Assembly: GCA_030848705.1 (NCBI GenBank) | Contig: CM061235.1 | Location: forward strand, 137,027,228-137,091,227 | Direction: 5' to 3' | DNA: 64,000 nt | Source of the DNA: Heracleum sosnowskyi | Lineage: Eukaryota; Streptophyta; Magnoliopsida; Apiales; Apiaceae | Shown here: positions 48,636 to 60,250 of the stretch, piece after piece | How positions within the stretch are numbered: the stretch's first letter is position 1 | Layout of the letters: each line of letters starts with the position of its first letter | Notes under the pieces: model-generated | Database searches by the model: none | What the model was told of the DNA's origin: nothing | What the model saw: only the letters and a program-made list of their open reading frames with translations | Position numbers and translations under genes: made by a program

Positions 48636-48973
48636 AACTAATACCATAACTTGAATATTTTCACAAAAATTGATAAAAATAATTGGGGGAATTTTATGAT
48701 GATGATGAAGAAGAATTTTGTGATCGATATCGATATCCAAGATTATCTCGTGAATTTATCTGATCTATTATCACGAAATTGTCTTATTTATATATTTATG
48801 TATCAATTTTTAATTATAAAATTATTCTTTGAGAAAATGCCATAAATGTCTATTATCCATGTCACGAGGCCCTATATACCCTTTTGCACAAGAGCGGCCC
48901 TACCCATAGAAACCGCTTGTACAACATGTGTGTCCATGACAAATGCAGCATTACATCTACATAAGAAGAAAGT

Positions 48974-49175
48974 GGGTGTCATTATAACTTGCTTGTTATT
49001 TAAAGTCATGAGAGAGGGTGTATAGGCTTCTGTTTATTTTTATGAAAGTAAAGTGCATTTCGTGTATTTGCGTTGGGTGTCATTATAACTTGCTTGTTAT
49101 TTAAAGTCATGAGAGAGAGTGTATAGGCTTCTGTTTATTTTTATGAGAATAAAGTGCATTTCGTGTACTTGCGTT
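48974..49175. repeat. 101-bp tandem duplication at the edge of the Mutator-like element
   Basis: Two head-to-tail copies (48974-49074 and 49075-49175) starting GGGTGTCATTATAACTTGC. Each copy ends with TTTTTATGA followed by the first bases of the element end (TAAAGTGCATTTCGTGTA). Confidence 0.88.
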
Positions 49176-50282
49176 TTGCCTGTCAGACCACTTGCAATAC
49201 TAACATTTAGAATCTCTCACTTGCTATACTAGACATTCAAAATACTTGCAATTTGCGTGTTTCTGTTAAATTCATGTAACTCCGTCTATTTGGAACAGGG
49301 TATTTCAATCTTTTCTTTGCATGAGCACTGCACATATGATTACTACTGAATTTTTTAATTTTAATTAACACTCCACCTTTAACAAACCTGAACCAGACTC
49401 AGATATGAACTTTAAGCCAAACACAAATGGTAAGTTTGTAACATTCAGTTTAATTGAAATCCCAATCACTAAAATCATATTCCGTAAACACCAAAGAACT
49501 CAACACTAAACACGAACCATTCTCAAACCGTCGATTTAAAACCTTAACCAACTAAATGATATCAATATATGTTCATATATACACAAAATTGAACACCACT
49601 AGCAATTTAGACACCGATATAATGCATTTAAAGTCAAGATTAATCGAGGTTTACACTAAAACAATATCAAACCCCTTTCTCGAAATCGTAACCAAACACA
49701 ATGATTTAAAGATACATTGAAATAGACACTTAAACGATCTCAATGATGGGTTTGGTTTGGATTTTGGTCAGGAATCGACAAAAAACAAGGCTATGTAGCG
49801 ATTTGTAGTTTGTTAGTTTGTATCTGCTGAGTGTTATATCTGTTGCTGATGGATTTTGTGTATGTACTGCCATTTGGAATCGATTGAATTTTTATAGAAC
49901 AATTGGTCATGATGGATTTAGCCTCTATTTGCAAAACTGGTCAGAATCTTGGCCGGGAATATAGTGTCCAAACATTAGACAATGATGTGTCGATAAGGAA
50001 GGATGAACAGAGGTATCGATTGCATAAGTCATATGTATCTATAATGTATCTATATCTCTTATCTATTCATAATTTTTTTTATTTTTCTTTAGCTAAAAAT
50101 TAATTAAACTTAATTGAAAGACTATTTTACCCTCACCAAACAGACGGAGTTAGACAGACTTAACACAAACAAGCATTGTGTAAAAATTCTAGAAGTCCGG
50201 TATAACAAATGCTAGTTTATGAAATTCAATATTTCAAATGGTCTGACAGGCAAAGTGCAAGCACACAAAGTGCACTTTACTC
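49147..50282. mobile_element. Non-autonomous Mutator-like element (family M1, second copy)
   Basis: Inverted ends GAATAAAGTGCATTTCGTGT and GCACTTTACTC extend about 65 bp through TGCCTGTCAGACCA. A perfect 9-bp target duplication TTTTTATGA flanks it (49138-49146 and 50283-50291). The 1136-bp interior has no transposase. The ends match those of the element at 7394-8279. Confidence 0.87.
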
Positions 50283-50574
50283 TTTTTATGATAAACATAA
50301 ATAAGACATGAAGCTCAGGGAGTCTTTTGGATTTGCATATTGTGGGTGTAATGTGTACGTATATGTACCGTGCCCAGTGCCCACGCTTCAAATAGATGCA
50401 TGTACATAGGTTGACGTACTTAAACCTACACAGCTTGAGACCCACCTAGTTCTGGAAGTATAACAATGATGAACACGCTTCTGACGAATGAAACGCATAC
50501 ATTCTTCATGTATCTACTTCTTTGGCATAATGGACGAGACACTCCTGGATTAAACAACACTCGCACATAATGTT

Positions 50575-50760
50575 TATGCATGTAGAGTCCCTACACATGA
50601 ATCTTATGCATGTTCTCGGTCACCATGACCTGAGCTTTTCTCCTGATAGCTGGTTAGTACACGCTTACACTACATGTGTGTACACCTACACGCTTACACT
50701 ACATGCGTGTACAGACCTTCCACGTTTTCCTCACATGCGTGTACATAGGTGAAAATAATA
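50575..50760. repeat. Degenerate repeats of ACACGCTTACACTACATG
   Basis: ACACGCTTACACTACATGTG and ACACGCTTACACTACATGCG are adjacent, with more CATGCGTGTAC motifs to about 50760 and again at 51190-51290. This is a local minisatellite-like region. Confidence 0.6.
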
Positions 50761-50888
50761 TTCGTTCGAGGGTGAAGATGCTTAGTGGAGATTCTTAGAG
50801 GGTTCAATAGTTAACTTTGGGGTTCAATGTTTCTATTTTGGGATTTAGAAATATTAAGAATGACGAATAATTCGTATACGGACTTAGA

Positions 50889-50966
50889 GTTTAGGGTTTA
50901 GGGTTGTTTACAACTCTAAACCCTAACTTACCTTGATTTTAGGGTTGTTTACAACCCTAAAATCAG
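50889..50966. repeat. Telomere-like motifs in a palindromic stretch
   Basis: GAGTTTAGGGTTTAGGGTTG is followed by its inverted form (CTCTAAACCCTAAC) and by TTTTAGGGTTG ... CAACCCTAAAA. The TTTAGGG units match the plant telomere repeat, but there are only a few. Confidence 0.6.
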
Positions 50967-51418
50967 GACGTCGGAAAAATACCATTATTAACAAGTTGCA
51001 TCTGTGGTTGATTTTGGTTGCAATTGCAGATATGGTTATATCTAGTTGTATACCGTATTTTTGCAAATATTTTCAAAAAGTTGGTATTTTTGCAAAAAAA
51101 TTAAAAAACACATAGTATTTTTTCAAAAAAAAAAAATTGGGTTGGGTATTTATGAAAAAAGCCCTTAAAAGTTCTTACGGGGTGGGGTGGATTGTTATAC
51201 GCTTCTTCTGGATGCGTGTATAGCTACACGTTTATATAGCATGCGTGCTCTAACTCTTCCAGCTGCCCACGCTTGTGACTGATGCGTGTATTTAGGACTA
51301 ACCTCCAACTTAACGATGAGAGTGAGAAAGGAAAGGACATCACCCACACATGTGTGTTCAGTGGTTGGAAATGATATCTACAAAGTAGTTTGCTCCAAGC
51401 TTGTTCCTGGACTCACAG

Positions 51419-54400
51419 GTAGAGGTGGCCATGCGAGCGGGTCTGAACGGCCAACCCGGGCACGACACAACAAAATGGCTCGTTTAACTCGGCTCGGTAA
51501 CGAGCCGAATCAACCCGCGACGGACCGCTACAGAAAATGGGGCGAGTACGGGTTAGAAAACTACAATTCGCGAACGGCACGACACGGCAAACCGGCACGT
51601 CCCGTGAACCGCCTGTGACCCGCCTGCCCGGCACGTCTAAATATGCAAACTTAACGGCTAGATGCTCTTCTGCACACTCAAATGGCTACCTTCTGTCTCT
51701 TCTGCACACTCCACTCTATAAATACGTTGCTCTCCACCCCATTTCTCTTCACCACATTCTGCACTCTCTATCTCTCTGCATATCTCTACTACATAGTCTC
51801 TATAACTGCATATCTCTCTGCTAAGTGCTCACTGCTTTTAGAAATTCCGACGAGTCTTTAAAAATTTTCGGCCAAACTCTAGCATTTTCAGCCAAATTCC
51901 GACGAGTCTTTAAAAATTTTAAATGCAAGAAGGAAGAGGGCACTGTATCATCTCAAGGTTCAACCCAAGCAACATCGATGCCACCTCATCGATCCGAATC
52001 TGGTATTTATTTTTATTTTATTATTTTTTTATTCAGTTTTTATATTCGGAAAAATGTTTTTTATATTTGATTTTTTTATATTCGGTTTTAGAAAAATGTT
52101 TGTTATCAACTCTATAAAATGTTTTTAAAAATATTTATTTTTTATGCTTAAAAAATTATTTGGTTTTTATATTTAAAAAACGTTCGTTTTTTTTTTAAAA
52201 AGATTTGTTTTTTATGCTTAAAAAATTATTTGGTTTTTATATTCGATTTTTATATTTAAAAAATGTTCGGGTTTTTTGTTTTTAAAAAGATTTGTTTTTT
52301 ATGCTTAAAAAAGTATTCGGTTCTTATTTTCTTAAAAACTTTCGATTTTTAGATAATTCGATTTTTTATGTTTTGAATTTAATCTTATTTTGTAGGTGGT
52401 TCTTCTAGTTCTACTAGACATCGTCACATGTTTGGAATTATTTTTCGAAAGATCCAACGGAAGTTCCAGATCGATTTAAAGTTTGTTGTTTGATTTGTAT
52501 TCAAAATAATCGAAAACAAGACCCTTTTGTTCACTGTAAAGGGGGCGGTACGGGTACACTTGATCGACAATTGAAAAATCACCATGGAATAACGAAGCAA
52601 AGTCATGAAAGTGGAGTGGCACGTGGAGGTTCACAACAAATACAAATTTGTGGTTTCGTGACTTCGTCTCCCGTCAGAGGTATGCCTTTTTCTTATAATA
52701 GAGATAGAATGATAGAAGATTTTGCTACGTATATTACTTTAGACGAGTTACTTTTCTCCCACGGTGAGAGTCCGAATTTAGAGTACATGATTAAACATTC
52801 ACTAAACCCGGCATTTAGAAGAATTCCTTGGAACACACTTAAACGTCACACACAAAAATAATATTATGCTCAACGTACACAATTAATTGAAAGTTTCGTT
52901 AATTTTGATGGTATGGTTTCTTTAACTAGTGATTGTTGGAGTTCGGGTCAAAATGAGCCTTATATTTGTGTTACGGTTCATTGGATTAGTGATTGGCATA
53001 TAGAAAAACGAATTATTGCTTTTGATATTATGGATGAGTCACACACCGGTTATAACATAAAACAAAGAATTTTAGATACAATAAAGGAATTTAATTTGTT
53101 TAACAGGGTATTTACGATATCTTTAGATAATGCCGCTTCTAATAACAAAGCCATGGATTATGTTAAGAACGATATTCCTTTACTTTTAGATGGAGTATTT
53201 TTACACGTTAGATGTTGTGCTCACATAATTAACTTGTCGGCCCAAAAGGGAATTACACAAATAACTCATTTATTAGAACCTATTAGGAAAGTAGTTAAGT
53301 ATCTACGTTATGCGAGTACATATAGGTCTAAGTATAAAAAAATATGTAGAGAAAATGGATTTAGGCCGAAGAAGTGGGGTATCGATTATTCTACGAGATG
53401 GAATTCGACTTTTAAATTATTAAATGATGCAATTCAATATAAGATCATTATCACTGAATTATATAATGAATACCCTAGGAACCTATACGAAGTTGGACCT
53501 ATTACCGAATTTGATTGGGAATTGGCATCTAGAATACGTAACATACTTGATTGTTTTGCACATGCTACTAAGGTTTTTTCTTATGTTTATGAACCAATTG
53601 TACATCATGTTATCATTGAGTGTGTTAATATAGTTACTACTTTAAAAGAATATGAAAAAGGTCCATATTTTATTGATATTATTGTTGACATGAAAATTAA
53701 GTGGATCGAATACTTTACGGAATTTCCTTATATTTATGGTATTGCATGTCTTCTTGATCCCGTTGTTAGAAAGGAAGGTTTAGAAGGAATTTTAGGGCAT
53801 TATTATGAAGTTTTAAACATTTCATATGATCATGTTGTATATGTTAATCAATGTTTAGACTTGGTGTATCGTCTTGTAGATATTTATGCTCCAAAAGTTC
53901 AAAATTCTATAGCACCTAGTAGTACTGGTAGTGGTGGTCGTAGTAGGTTTAGTACTACAATTTCATCTATATTGACTAAAAAACAAAAATGTAAAATTTC
54001 CGCTTCATCTCCCGTACCCGCTTCTTCTTATAGTATGGTTACAGAATTTTTTTCTTATCATTACGAATTAAATGAAGATTTTGAAATACTAACATGGTGG
54101 AAGAATCATGAGTTACAATTTCTGATTTTAGCAAAAATTGTAAGGGATATTTTTGTAGTCCCCGCTTCTACGATTGCGTCCGAGTCCGCTTTTAGTGCAG
54201 GTAGAAGAGTGTTAGACGAGAAGAGAACAAGTTTAGCGCCAGACGTAGTAAAGATTTGTGTTTGTAAAAAAGATTGGGCATAGTCGTGCACGTGCCAACC
54301 ATTCTTTAGCACGCCACAGCTCGCCCCGTCCCGTGTTAACCAACGTGTCGTTCCCGGGTTATATGGTTGATGAGACGGCCCGCCTGTGAGACGACCCTCC

Positions 54401-54462
54401 TGTGAGACGGCCCGCCTGTGAACCGACACGGACCGGCTCGGCCCGCTCGTATGGCCGGCAGT
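51419..54462 (+). mobile_element. hAT (Ac-like) DNA transposon, nearly intact
   Basis: Left end GTAGAGGTGGCCATGCGAGCGGG; right end, inverted, GGCCATACGAGCGGGCC with a degraded outermost tip. Flanks ACTCACAG (51411-51418) and ACTCATAA (54463-54470) match at 6 of 8 positions, the expected target duplication length. GC-rich subterminal regions surround a pyrimidine-rich leader, an exon 1, an AT-rich intron and the transposase exon. About 3.0 kb in all. Confidence 0.82.
51825..54283 (+). pseudogene. hAT transposase (BED finger and hAT dimerisation domain), two lesions
   Basis: Exon 1 (to 52002, SMPPHRSESG before a GT donor) precedes an AT-rich intron ending near 52395. The main frame runs 52418-54283 and is open for about 620 codons except for a TAA at 52859-52861. 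A one-base shift near 52428 separates it from exon 1. The BED zinc finger is visible (WNYFSKDP, CCLIC, LDRQLKNHH), then the RNase H-like catalytic core (LTSDCWSS, HVRCCAHIINL, DYSTRWNSTF) and the C-terminal dimerisation region (VPASTIASESAFSAGRRVLD). Transposase cuts the element out and inserts it at 8-bp sites. The two lesions suggest a recent loss of activity. Confidence 0.88.
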
Positions 54463-55119
54463 ACTCATAAGCGTGTACTTCCACCAACCAGCACTCTCGC
54501 ATATTATACATGTGTGTGTAGTGGTCAAAAAGGGCCACCATGCTCGCTTATAGGTAATATGAGTCACGTATGTTAAAAAAATAGGTAAACAGGGCCTTCA
54601 CTCCTATTCTTTTTTGTCAATACTAGTTTACTAAACCGCGCTTCGCAGCGGTTTTGTAAAAATTTCTCTAAATATTTCTAAAAAATATTCTACAAAATAT
54701 GTTTTTAAACAAAATAATATTTCTTACATAAAATTAAGATTTTCTTTTGAATTCTATGTTTCATCTTTGATCATTTACCGAACTTTTGAATAAATATAGA
54801 AAAAAAATAATTGTTTAATATTTTTAATTATTTTAACATTGTATCAAATATTAGTATATTTGTCCCCATTTTTATTTTTCTCAAAATTTATATTATAACT
54901 TATATTTTAAAATACATAATATAACATCAATATTAAATTCTAGCAAATGACATGATCCTCTTAGTGAATCGTTGTTTTGTTAAATATGTTTCCTCTCAGT
55001 GACCCGCTTTCTCGTTCACTCGTTGTAATCAAATCTAAATAGGTAACAAACTAATTTACTAAATAAATTACATCATGTATTAATCAATTTTATTATGTCA
55101 TAAATTTTATCAAATCCTA

Positions 55120-55970
55120 CAAATTCGAAAATAATAAGAAAGTTGTAATTTTTTAAATCAAAGAAATTTTCTAAATCAAAGAAAGTTCAATCAAGTCTTA
55201 CAAATTCGAAAATAATAAGGAAGTTGTAATTTTCTAAATCAAAGAAAGTTCTATCAAGTTTGAAAATAATAAAATAAAGTTATATTAAGCCTACAAATTC
55301 GAAAATAATAAGGAAGTTGTAATTTTCTAAATCAAAGAAAGTTCTATCAAGTCCTACAAATTCGAAAATAATAAGGAAGTTGTAATTTCCTAAATCAAAG
55401 AAAGTTCTATCAAATTTGAAAATAATAAAAGTGTAAATTTCAATTTCCTTTCTACAAAATCGAAAATAATAAAGGAAGTTGTAATTATTAAAATTAAAAA
55501 TTGATTACAACTTCCTTTATTATTTTCGATTTTGTAGGAAGGAAATTGAAAATTACACTTTTATTATTTTCAAACTTGATAGAACTTTCTTTTATTATTT
55601 TCAAACTTGATAGAACTTTATTTGATTTAGAAAATTACAACTTCCTTATTATTTTCGAATTTGTAGGACTTGATAGAATTTTCTAAAGTTCTATCAAGTT
55701 TGAAAATAATAAAAGTGTAAATTTCAATTTCCTTCCTACAAAATCGAAAATAATAAAGGAACTTTCTTTTATTATTTTCAAACTTGATAGAACTTTATTT
55801 GATTTAGAAAATTACAACTTCCTTATTATTTTCGAATTTGTAGGACTTGATAGAATTTTCTAAAGTTCTATCAAGTTTGAAAATAATAAAAGTGTAAATT
55901 TCAATTTCCTTCCTACAAAATCGAAAATAATAAAGAAAGTTGTAATTATTAAAATTAAAAATTGTGAAAA
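55120..55970. repeat. Inverted- and direct-repeat core of Helitron A
   Basis: Modules such as TCGAAAATAATAAAGGAAG, TCTATCAAGTTTGAAAATAA and ATTACAACTTCCTTATTA occur repeatedly on both strands. A hairpin of about 32-bp arms is centred near 55493, and a larger module repeats with a period of 177 bp from about 55594 and 55771. Confidence 0.9.
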
Positions 55971-56000
55971 ATTGAGAAAATTAGAAAAATAGAACGGAGC

Positions 56001-56108
56001 GATTCTAGAGGCGCCACCTCACCGCCCCCGTCTTCTCCTTTATATAAGTATATTGATTCTAGAGGCGCCACCTCACCGCCCCCGTCTTCTCCTTTATATA
56101 AGTATATT
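56001..56108. repeat. 54-bp tandem duplication of the Helitron A 5' end
   Basis: Two copies (56001-56054 and 56055-56108) starting GATTCTAGAGGCGCCACCTC and running through CTTTATATAAGTATATT. Confidence 0.92.
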
Positions 56109-56110
56109 GA

Positions 56111-58008
56111 TTTTGACAATTTTACAACTCATGCGAAACTAACGAAATTATATTTAATTTAATGATGGTTTAATAATTATTATCTAACTTGACCAGTTTA
56201 TCTACCCATAAAATAAACTGAAAAGAAAAGATGGTTAAGAAGTTTTACACAAAGAATTCAATTCAATATAGAAAACCAATTTATAATTGGTTTAAATTAT
56301 CAAAGCACACTTCTTAGTATTTAAATATAATTCTACCTTTAATCAAATACACATTTTAATATAAGTATTATATTCAAAATTATCGTTTATGAATATGAAA
56401 CCCTCAAGATTTTAATAATGTTTTGATATTATCCTTTTATGTTTGTTATATGTAAAATAATATAATTATAATTTGGATTAATCAAATTGTTATGTTATTT
56501 CAAAAAAAAAGTGTTTAAATTTATTCATGTATAGGAGTTCTCCTAAGTCTCTTATAACGTACAGTATCATTGTAATCGATATGAATTGTTATCTTGATAT
56601 TTGGTTTAACAATTATTATCTAATTGGAACTATACATAAATTCAAGAGAAAATATATTTAAGAATTTTTACATAGAAAAATTTAAAATTATCAAAATACA
56701 CTTTTTAGTATTTAAATATAATTCTATTATTAATCAGATACACTTTTTAATATTCGATCTAACAATTCTCATCGATCTATTTAAGATCTAACTATAATTA
56801 TTAATTTGGTCGTATATTGATCGTACACGGACCAGATCGATTTTAATTTTTTCTTAAATTGATTTTAATATTTTATTGAAATAAATATAGAATTTTATAA
56901 ATTTAAAAGAATTAGGAAAAAAAAATTAAATTGATGCTACAATAATAAAAAAATATTTATTAAAATTTAGATAATAACTTTACTGTTTGGGCTCTTGGGC
57001 TCTATCTTGAGTTTTAGACAACAGATTTGAACGATTTTACAGCCCACGCGAAGCTTACAAAATTATCTTTAATTTAATGATGGTTTAATAATTATTATGT
57101 AACTGGAACTATCCATAAAATAAAGAGAAAAGATAATTACGAATTTTTACATAAAGATTTCTATTCAATCTAGAAAACCCATTTATAATAGGTTTAAATT
57201 ATCAAAATACACCTTTTAGTATTTAAATACTATCTTATTATTAATCAAATACAATTTTTAATATTATATCTGACGGTCCTCATCGATTTGAATATTTATA
57301 GTTTTATAATCTAACGGATCGTATACTTTTGGTAGTACAATGACCGACCAAAGTTTTGGATAAGATACCACTTACGCTTGTTATATATAAGGAGTTAATA
57401 TTACATATATACAAATACAATATTAACATGGATCTAATTTTTTTTATGTAAACTTGGAAATTTTATTTTCTTCAATTATTTATAGTTCTGATAGACTTCT
57501 AACTGAATATTAATATATACAAGATATTGATGTTACAATAATATTACTTATTCAATTAATACGTTATTTACTTTTATTTAATACTATTGTTATTAGTGTA
57601 AGTATATTATAATTCAAAGCAGATTTGCAAAAGGTCAAGTCATGTCTTTTTGTTTGAAAAGCTCCTTAAATATTTATATTTTTATTACAAAAATAATTGT
57701 ACCATTGTTTTTCTTCTTTTTTTTGTTTGAAACGATATCATCATTTTTCTAGGTAGAACGATTTGCATTAATAAAAATAAAGGGCCATGCCCAAAAGATC
57801 CGCACAATACAAGTAGGAGATAATAATTGGGCCTAGCCCAAAGGCCACACCAACCATAGTCCATAGAGGCCCAAAACCAACAAAATATGAGCGTTCTGCA
57901 AAAATCGTTTCCCAAGCAACTAAAAGCAAACTAAAGTGAATTACAAAAATGCTCATAAATACGTATTTAAGGTAGTTATACGAGTATGTTGTGTATTTTA
58001 ATGATAAA
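56111..58008. repeat. Old dispersed repeat units (copies 1 and 2)
   Basis: Two related ~700-bp AT-rich units begin near 56111 and 57018 (AACGATTTTACAGCCCACGC...TTTAATGATGGTTTAATAATT). They contain ATAGAAAACCCATTTATAAT and end near CTAACGGTCCTCATCGATTT and TTTTGGATAAGATACC. Two more units lie at 60510 and 62012. Between 57600 and 57960 nothing is recognised. Non-coding; likely Helitron-related or an unassigned family. Confidence 0.5.
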
Positions 58009-58676
58009 CTAGTTGAAAAAGCCGCGCTTCGCGGCGGCCTAATAATTTTTTTTAAAAACTCTATCAAATAAATTACGAAAACTCGGTCCTCGCTAATAAG
58101 CCATCCTCCCGTGAAACACGCTTTCCTTTTTAATATCAAAATCTCAAATTTAATATATTGAATATATACTTGTCTTATATATTAATTTTTATGTTACCAT
58201 ATTCCTTTCTAATGAGACACTCTTTCGTTGAAAAAACACCTATATAACTTTACATATTTTACTTCAAATAGAACTTTTAGTTATGTATTACAAACGCTTA
58301 TTCTACTTCCAATAGAACTTTTAATTGCAAGTACTTCTTTTGTATCCGAACTCTTCTCCTCTATAAATCGAAATACCTATTCTACTTCAAATAGAACTTT
58401 CCAAGTACTTCTTTTATATTTGAACTCTTCCCATCTACAAATTCAAACACCTATTCTACTTCAAATAGAACTTTTAATTATATATCTTCGCTATAAATTC
58501 GAACTTTTCTCCTCAATAAATTCGAACATCTATTCTACTTCTAATATGTTAAAGGATATTTTTTTTTTATCAGTATTTAAAATTCTAAAATTCTAGAAAA
58601 TTAGAAAAATAGATTGAGACGATCTTAGGGGCGCCACCTAACCTCCCGCGTATCCTCCTTTATATATATATATTGA
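58009..58676 (-). mobile_element. Helitron B (non-autonomous, short)
   Basis: On the minus strand it starts TCAATATATATATATAAAGG after A and ends CTAG before T, with the hairpin CCGCCGCGAAGCGCGG 10-12 nt from the end. The first 60 bp (GGTGGCGCCCCTAAGATCG) match Helitron A. Only 668 bp long; the interior repeats TTCTACTTCAAATAGAAC. Confidence 0.85.
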
Positions 58677-60250
58677 TTGTAAATATTTGATTAAGTTTTA
58701 AAATAATAATGTAACTACAATAGTACTCTCATGCATTTCCATTACAAATCTCACTTAGGAGCATTAAGTCCTTGAGTGAATGGAACAAAATTTGAACTAT
58801 AATATGTTTTTACTATTTATTCATATTTTTCATTTTTTCACCCATTTCGTTCACAATCACTTAAATCAAAATTCACCCACCTCTTTGAGAAGTAAAGCTC
58901 CATTCATCCTCAATTCCTTTTTTATATATAAATTTGCATTCACTCTTTTATTTTTCAAATTTTCTCTCTAAATTTCATATTTTTCAATTAATTTTATTTA
59001 TTTCATTCCATTCCGATCTCCCCGATCAAACATAAATTAAACGTAGCATTAGTATCAGTTTTGCTATAATCTCAAGAAAATGATCAGAAAATATCTGGCA
59101 ACAATATCAATTCACTTGGGCTGGTAATTTGTTTAGAGTTGTACCTATCTGCCTCTTAAGTTATAATTATTTTTATTCTACTATAATTTTTTTTGTATGT
59201 TCCATTATAGCCAGAGCCGCCCCTCAGATTAAATCGCTTATGTTAATAAATGAGATACCCGAAAAATTAAACTTTTTAAGGACACTTTTTTTTAATAAGA
59301 AAGCAAAAAATGTATAAAACATATAGAGGTACCTTAAAAATAGAATGATATGAGCATAATTTTTCCGAAAAAGGAGCACAAGAAACAAGTAAAGATACAA
59401 GAAATGTCCAAAAAATATAAATTAACGTGATTTTATTTTAGTTTGAGCATAATAATTTGATTTGCTTGAGCCTATGATATTTTAGAACAATTTACAGCCT
59501 TCTTGTTAAAGTTTGAACTTATTGGTTTGTCTTAAATTTATGAATAAATCTTGACATACACCCTTATTCATTACAAATTCACGATTATGAGCGGTTACCT
59601 CTCTTATTGTAACAACGTAGTTTTTAAGTAGTTTCTCGGTACTTTGATTGATCGGCTTTTATAACACTTTCAATCAATCATAAATTTTTCAAGAAGAAGT
59701 AAAATCTCAAATTTAAAATATTAACAAAAACATTTGTACATAATACATGTCGACAAGTATTTTTTAAAGTAATTTAATGATAGTATAGAAAATAAAATTA
59801 TAAAATATTTATACACTCCCCTTTTTTTTTTTTGAAAACATGATTTTGTAAAAATCAACACTATACATGAAAAATAAAAAAAAATCTAATCATATGAAAT
59901 AAGTGTTAATGATATTTATTATCAATATTTTGTTTGATTAAAATATAAATATGTGTTCTAAAATTTATTACCTATCGTGGAGTAAATGAAACAAAATAAA
60001 ATGAAAATAATTTAAGATGAAGAACAGGAGAATTAATGTTTTGATTTATATAAAATAAATAAAATATTTCATGTGTTAAATTTTGGTCAAATATATAAAT
60101 TTGTAATAATGTACATAATAAGAAGATAGTAAAAATGAGAGATAATTGTTCTCTTATAAAAGTGATCGTAAGTTTGTAGTGAATAAGAGTGTAAGCCAAA
60201 ATTTATTCTAAATTTATTTATACCAACCATATTTTTGTCTTGTCTATTTA
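58677..60250. other. AT-rich intergenic sequence
   Basis: No coding family, repeat or clear element end was recognised. Short frames look random. Confidence 0.35.

Larger units (their letters stand above)
54623..56110 (-). mobile_element. Helitron A (non-autonomous)
   Basis: On the minus strand it starts TCAATATACTTATATAAAGG after a host A and ends CTAG before a host T. A GC-rich stem-loop (CCGCTGCGAAGCGCGG) lies about 11 nt before the CTAG end. These are the Helitron rules: 5' TC, 3' hairpin plus CTRR, insertion between A and T, no target duplication. It carries no Rep/helicase gene. The interior is a maze of direct and inverted repeats, and the first 54 bp of the 5' end are duplicated. Confidence 0.85.

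Noticed and set aside
50889..50966. Chromosome-end telomere
   Set aside because: Only two or three TTTAGGG units, inside ordinary sequence on both sides.
57685..58139. Minus-strand frames with hydrophobic translation
   Set aside because: AT-rich sequence with no recognisable domain; partly inside the Helitron B edge.
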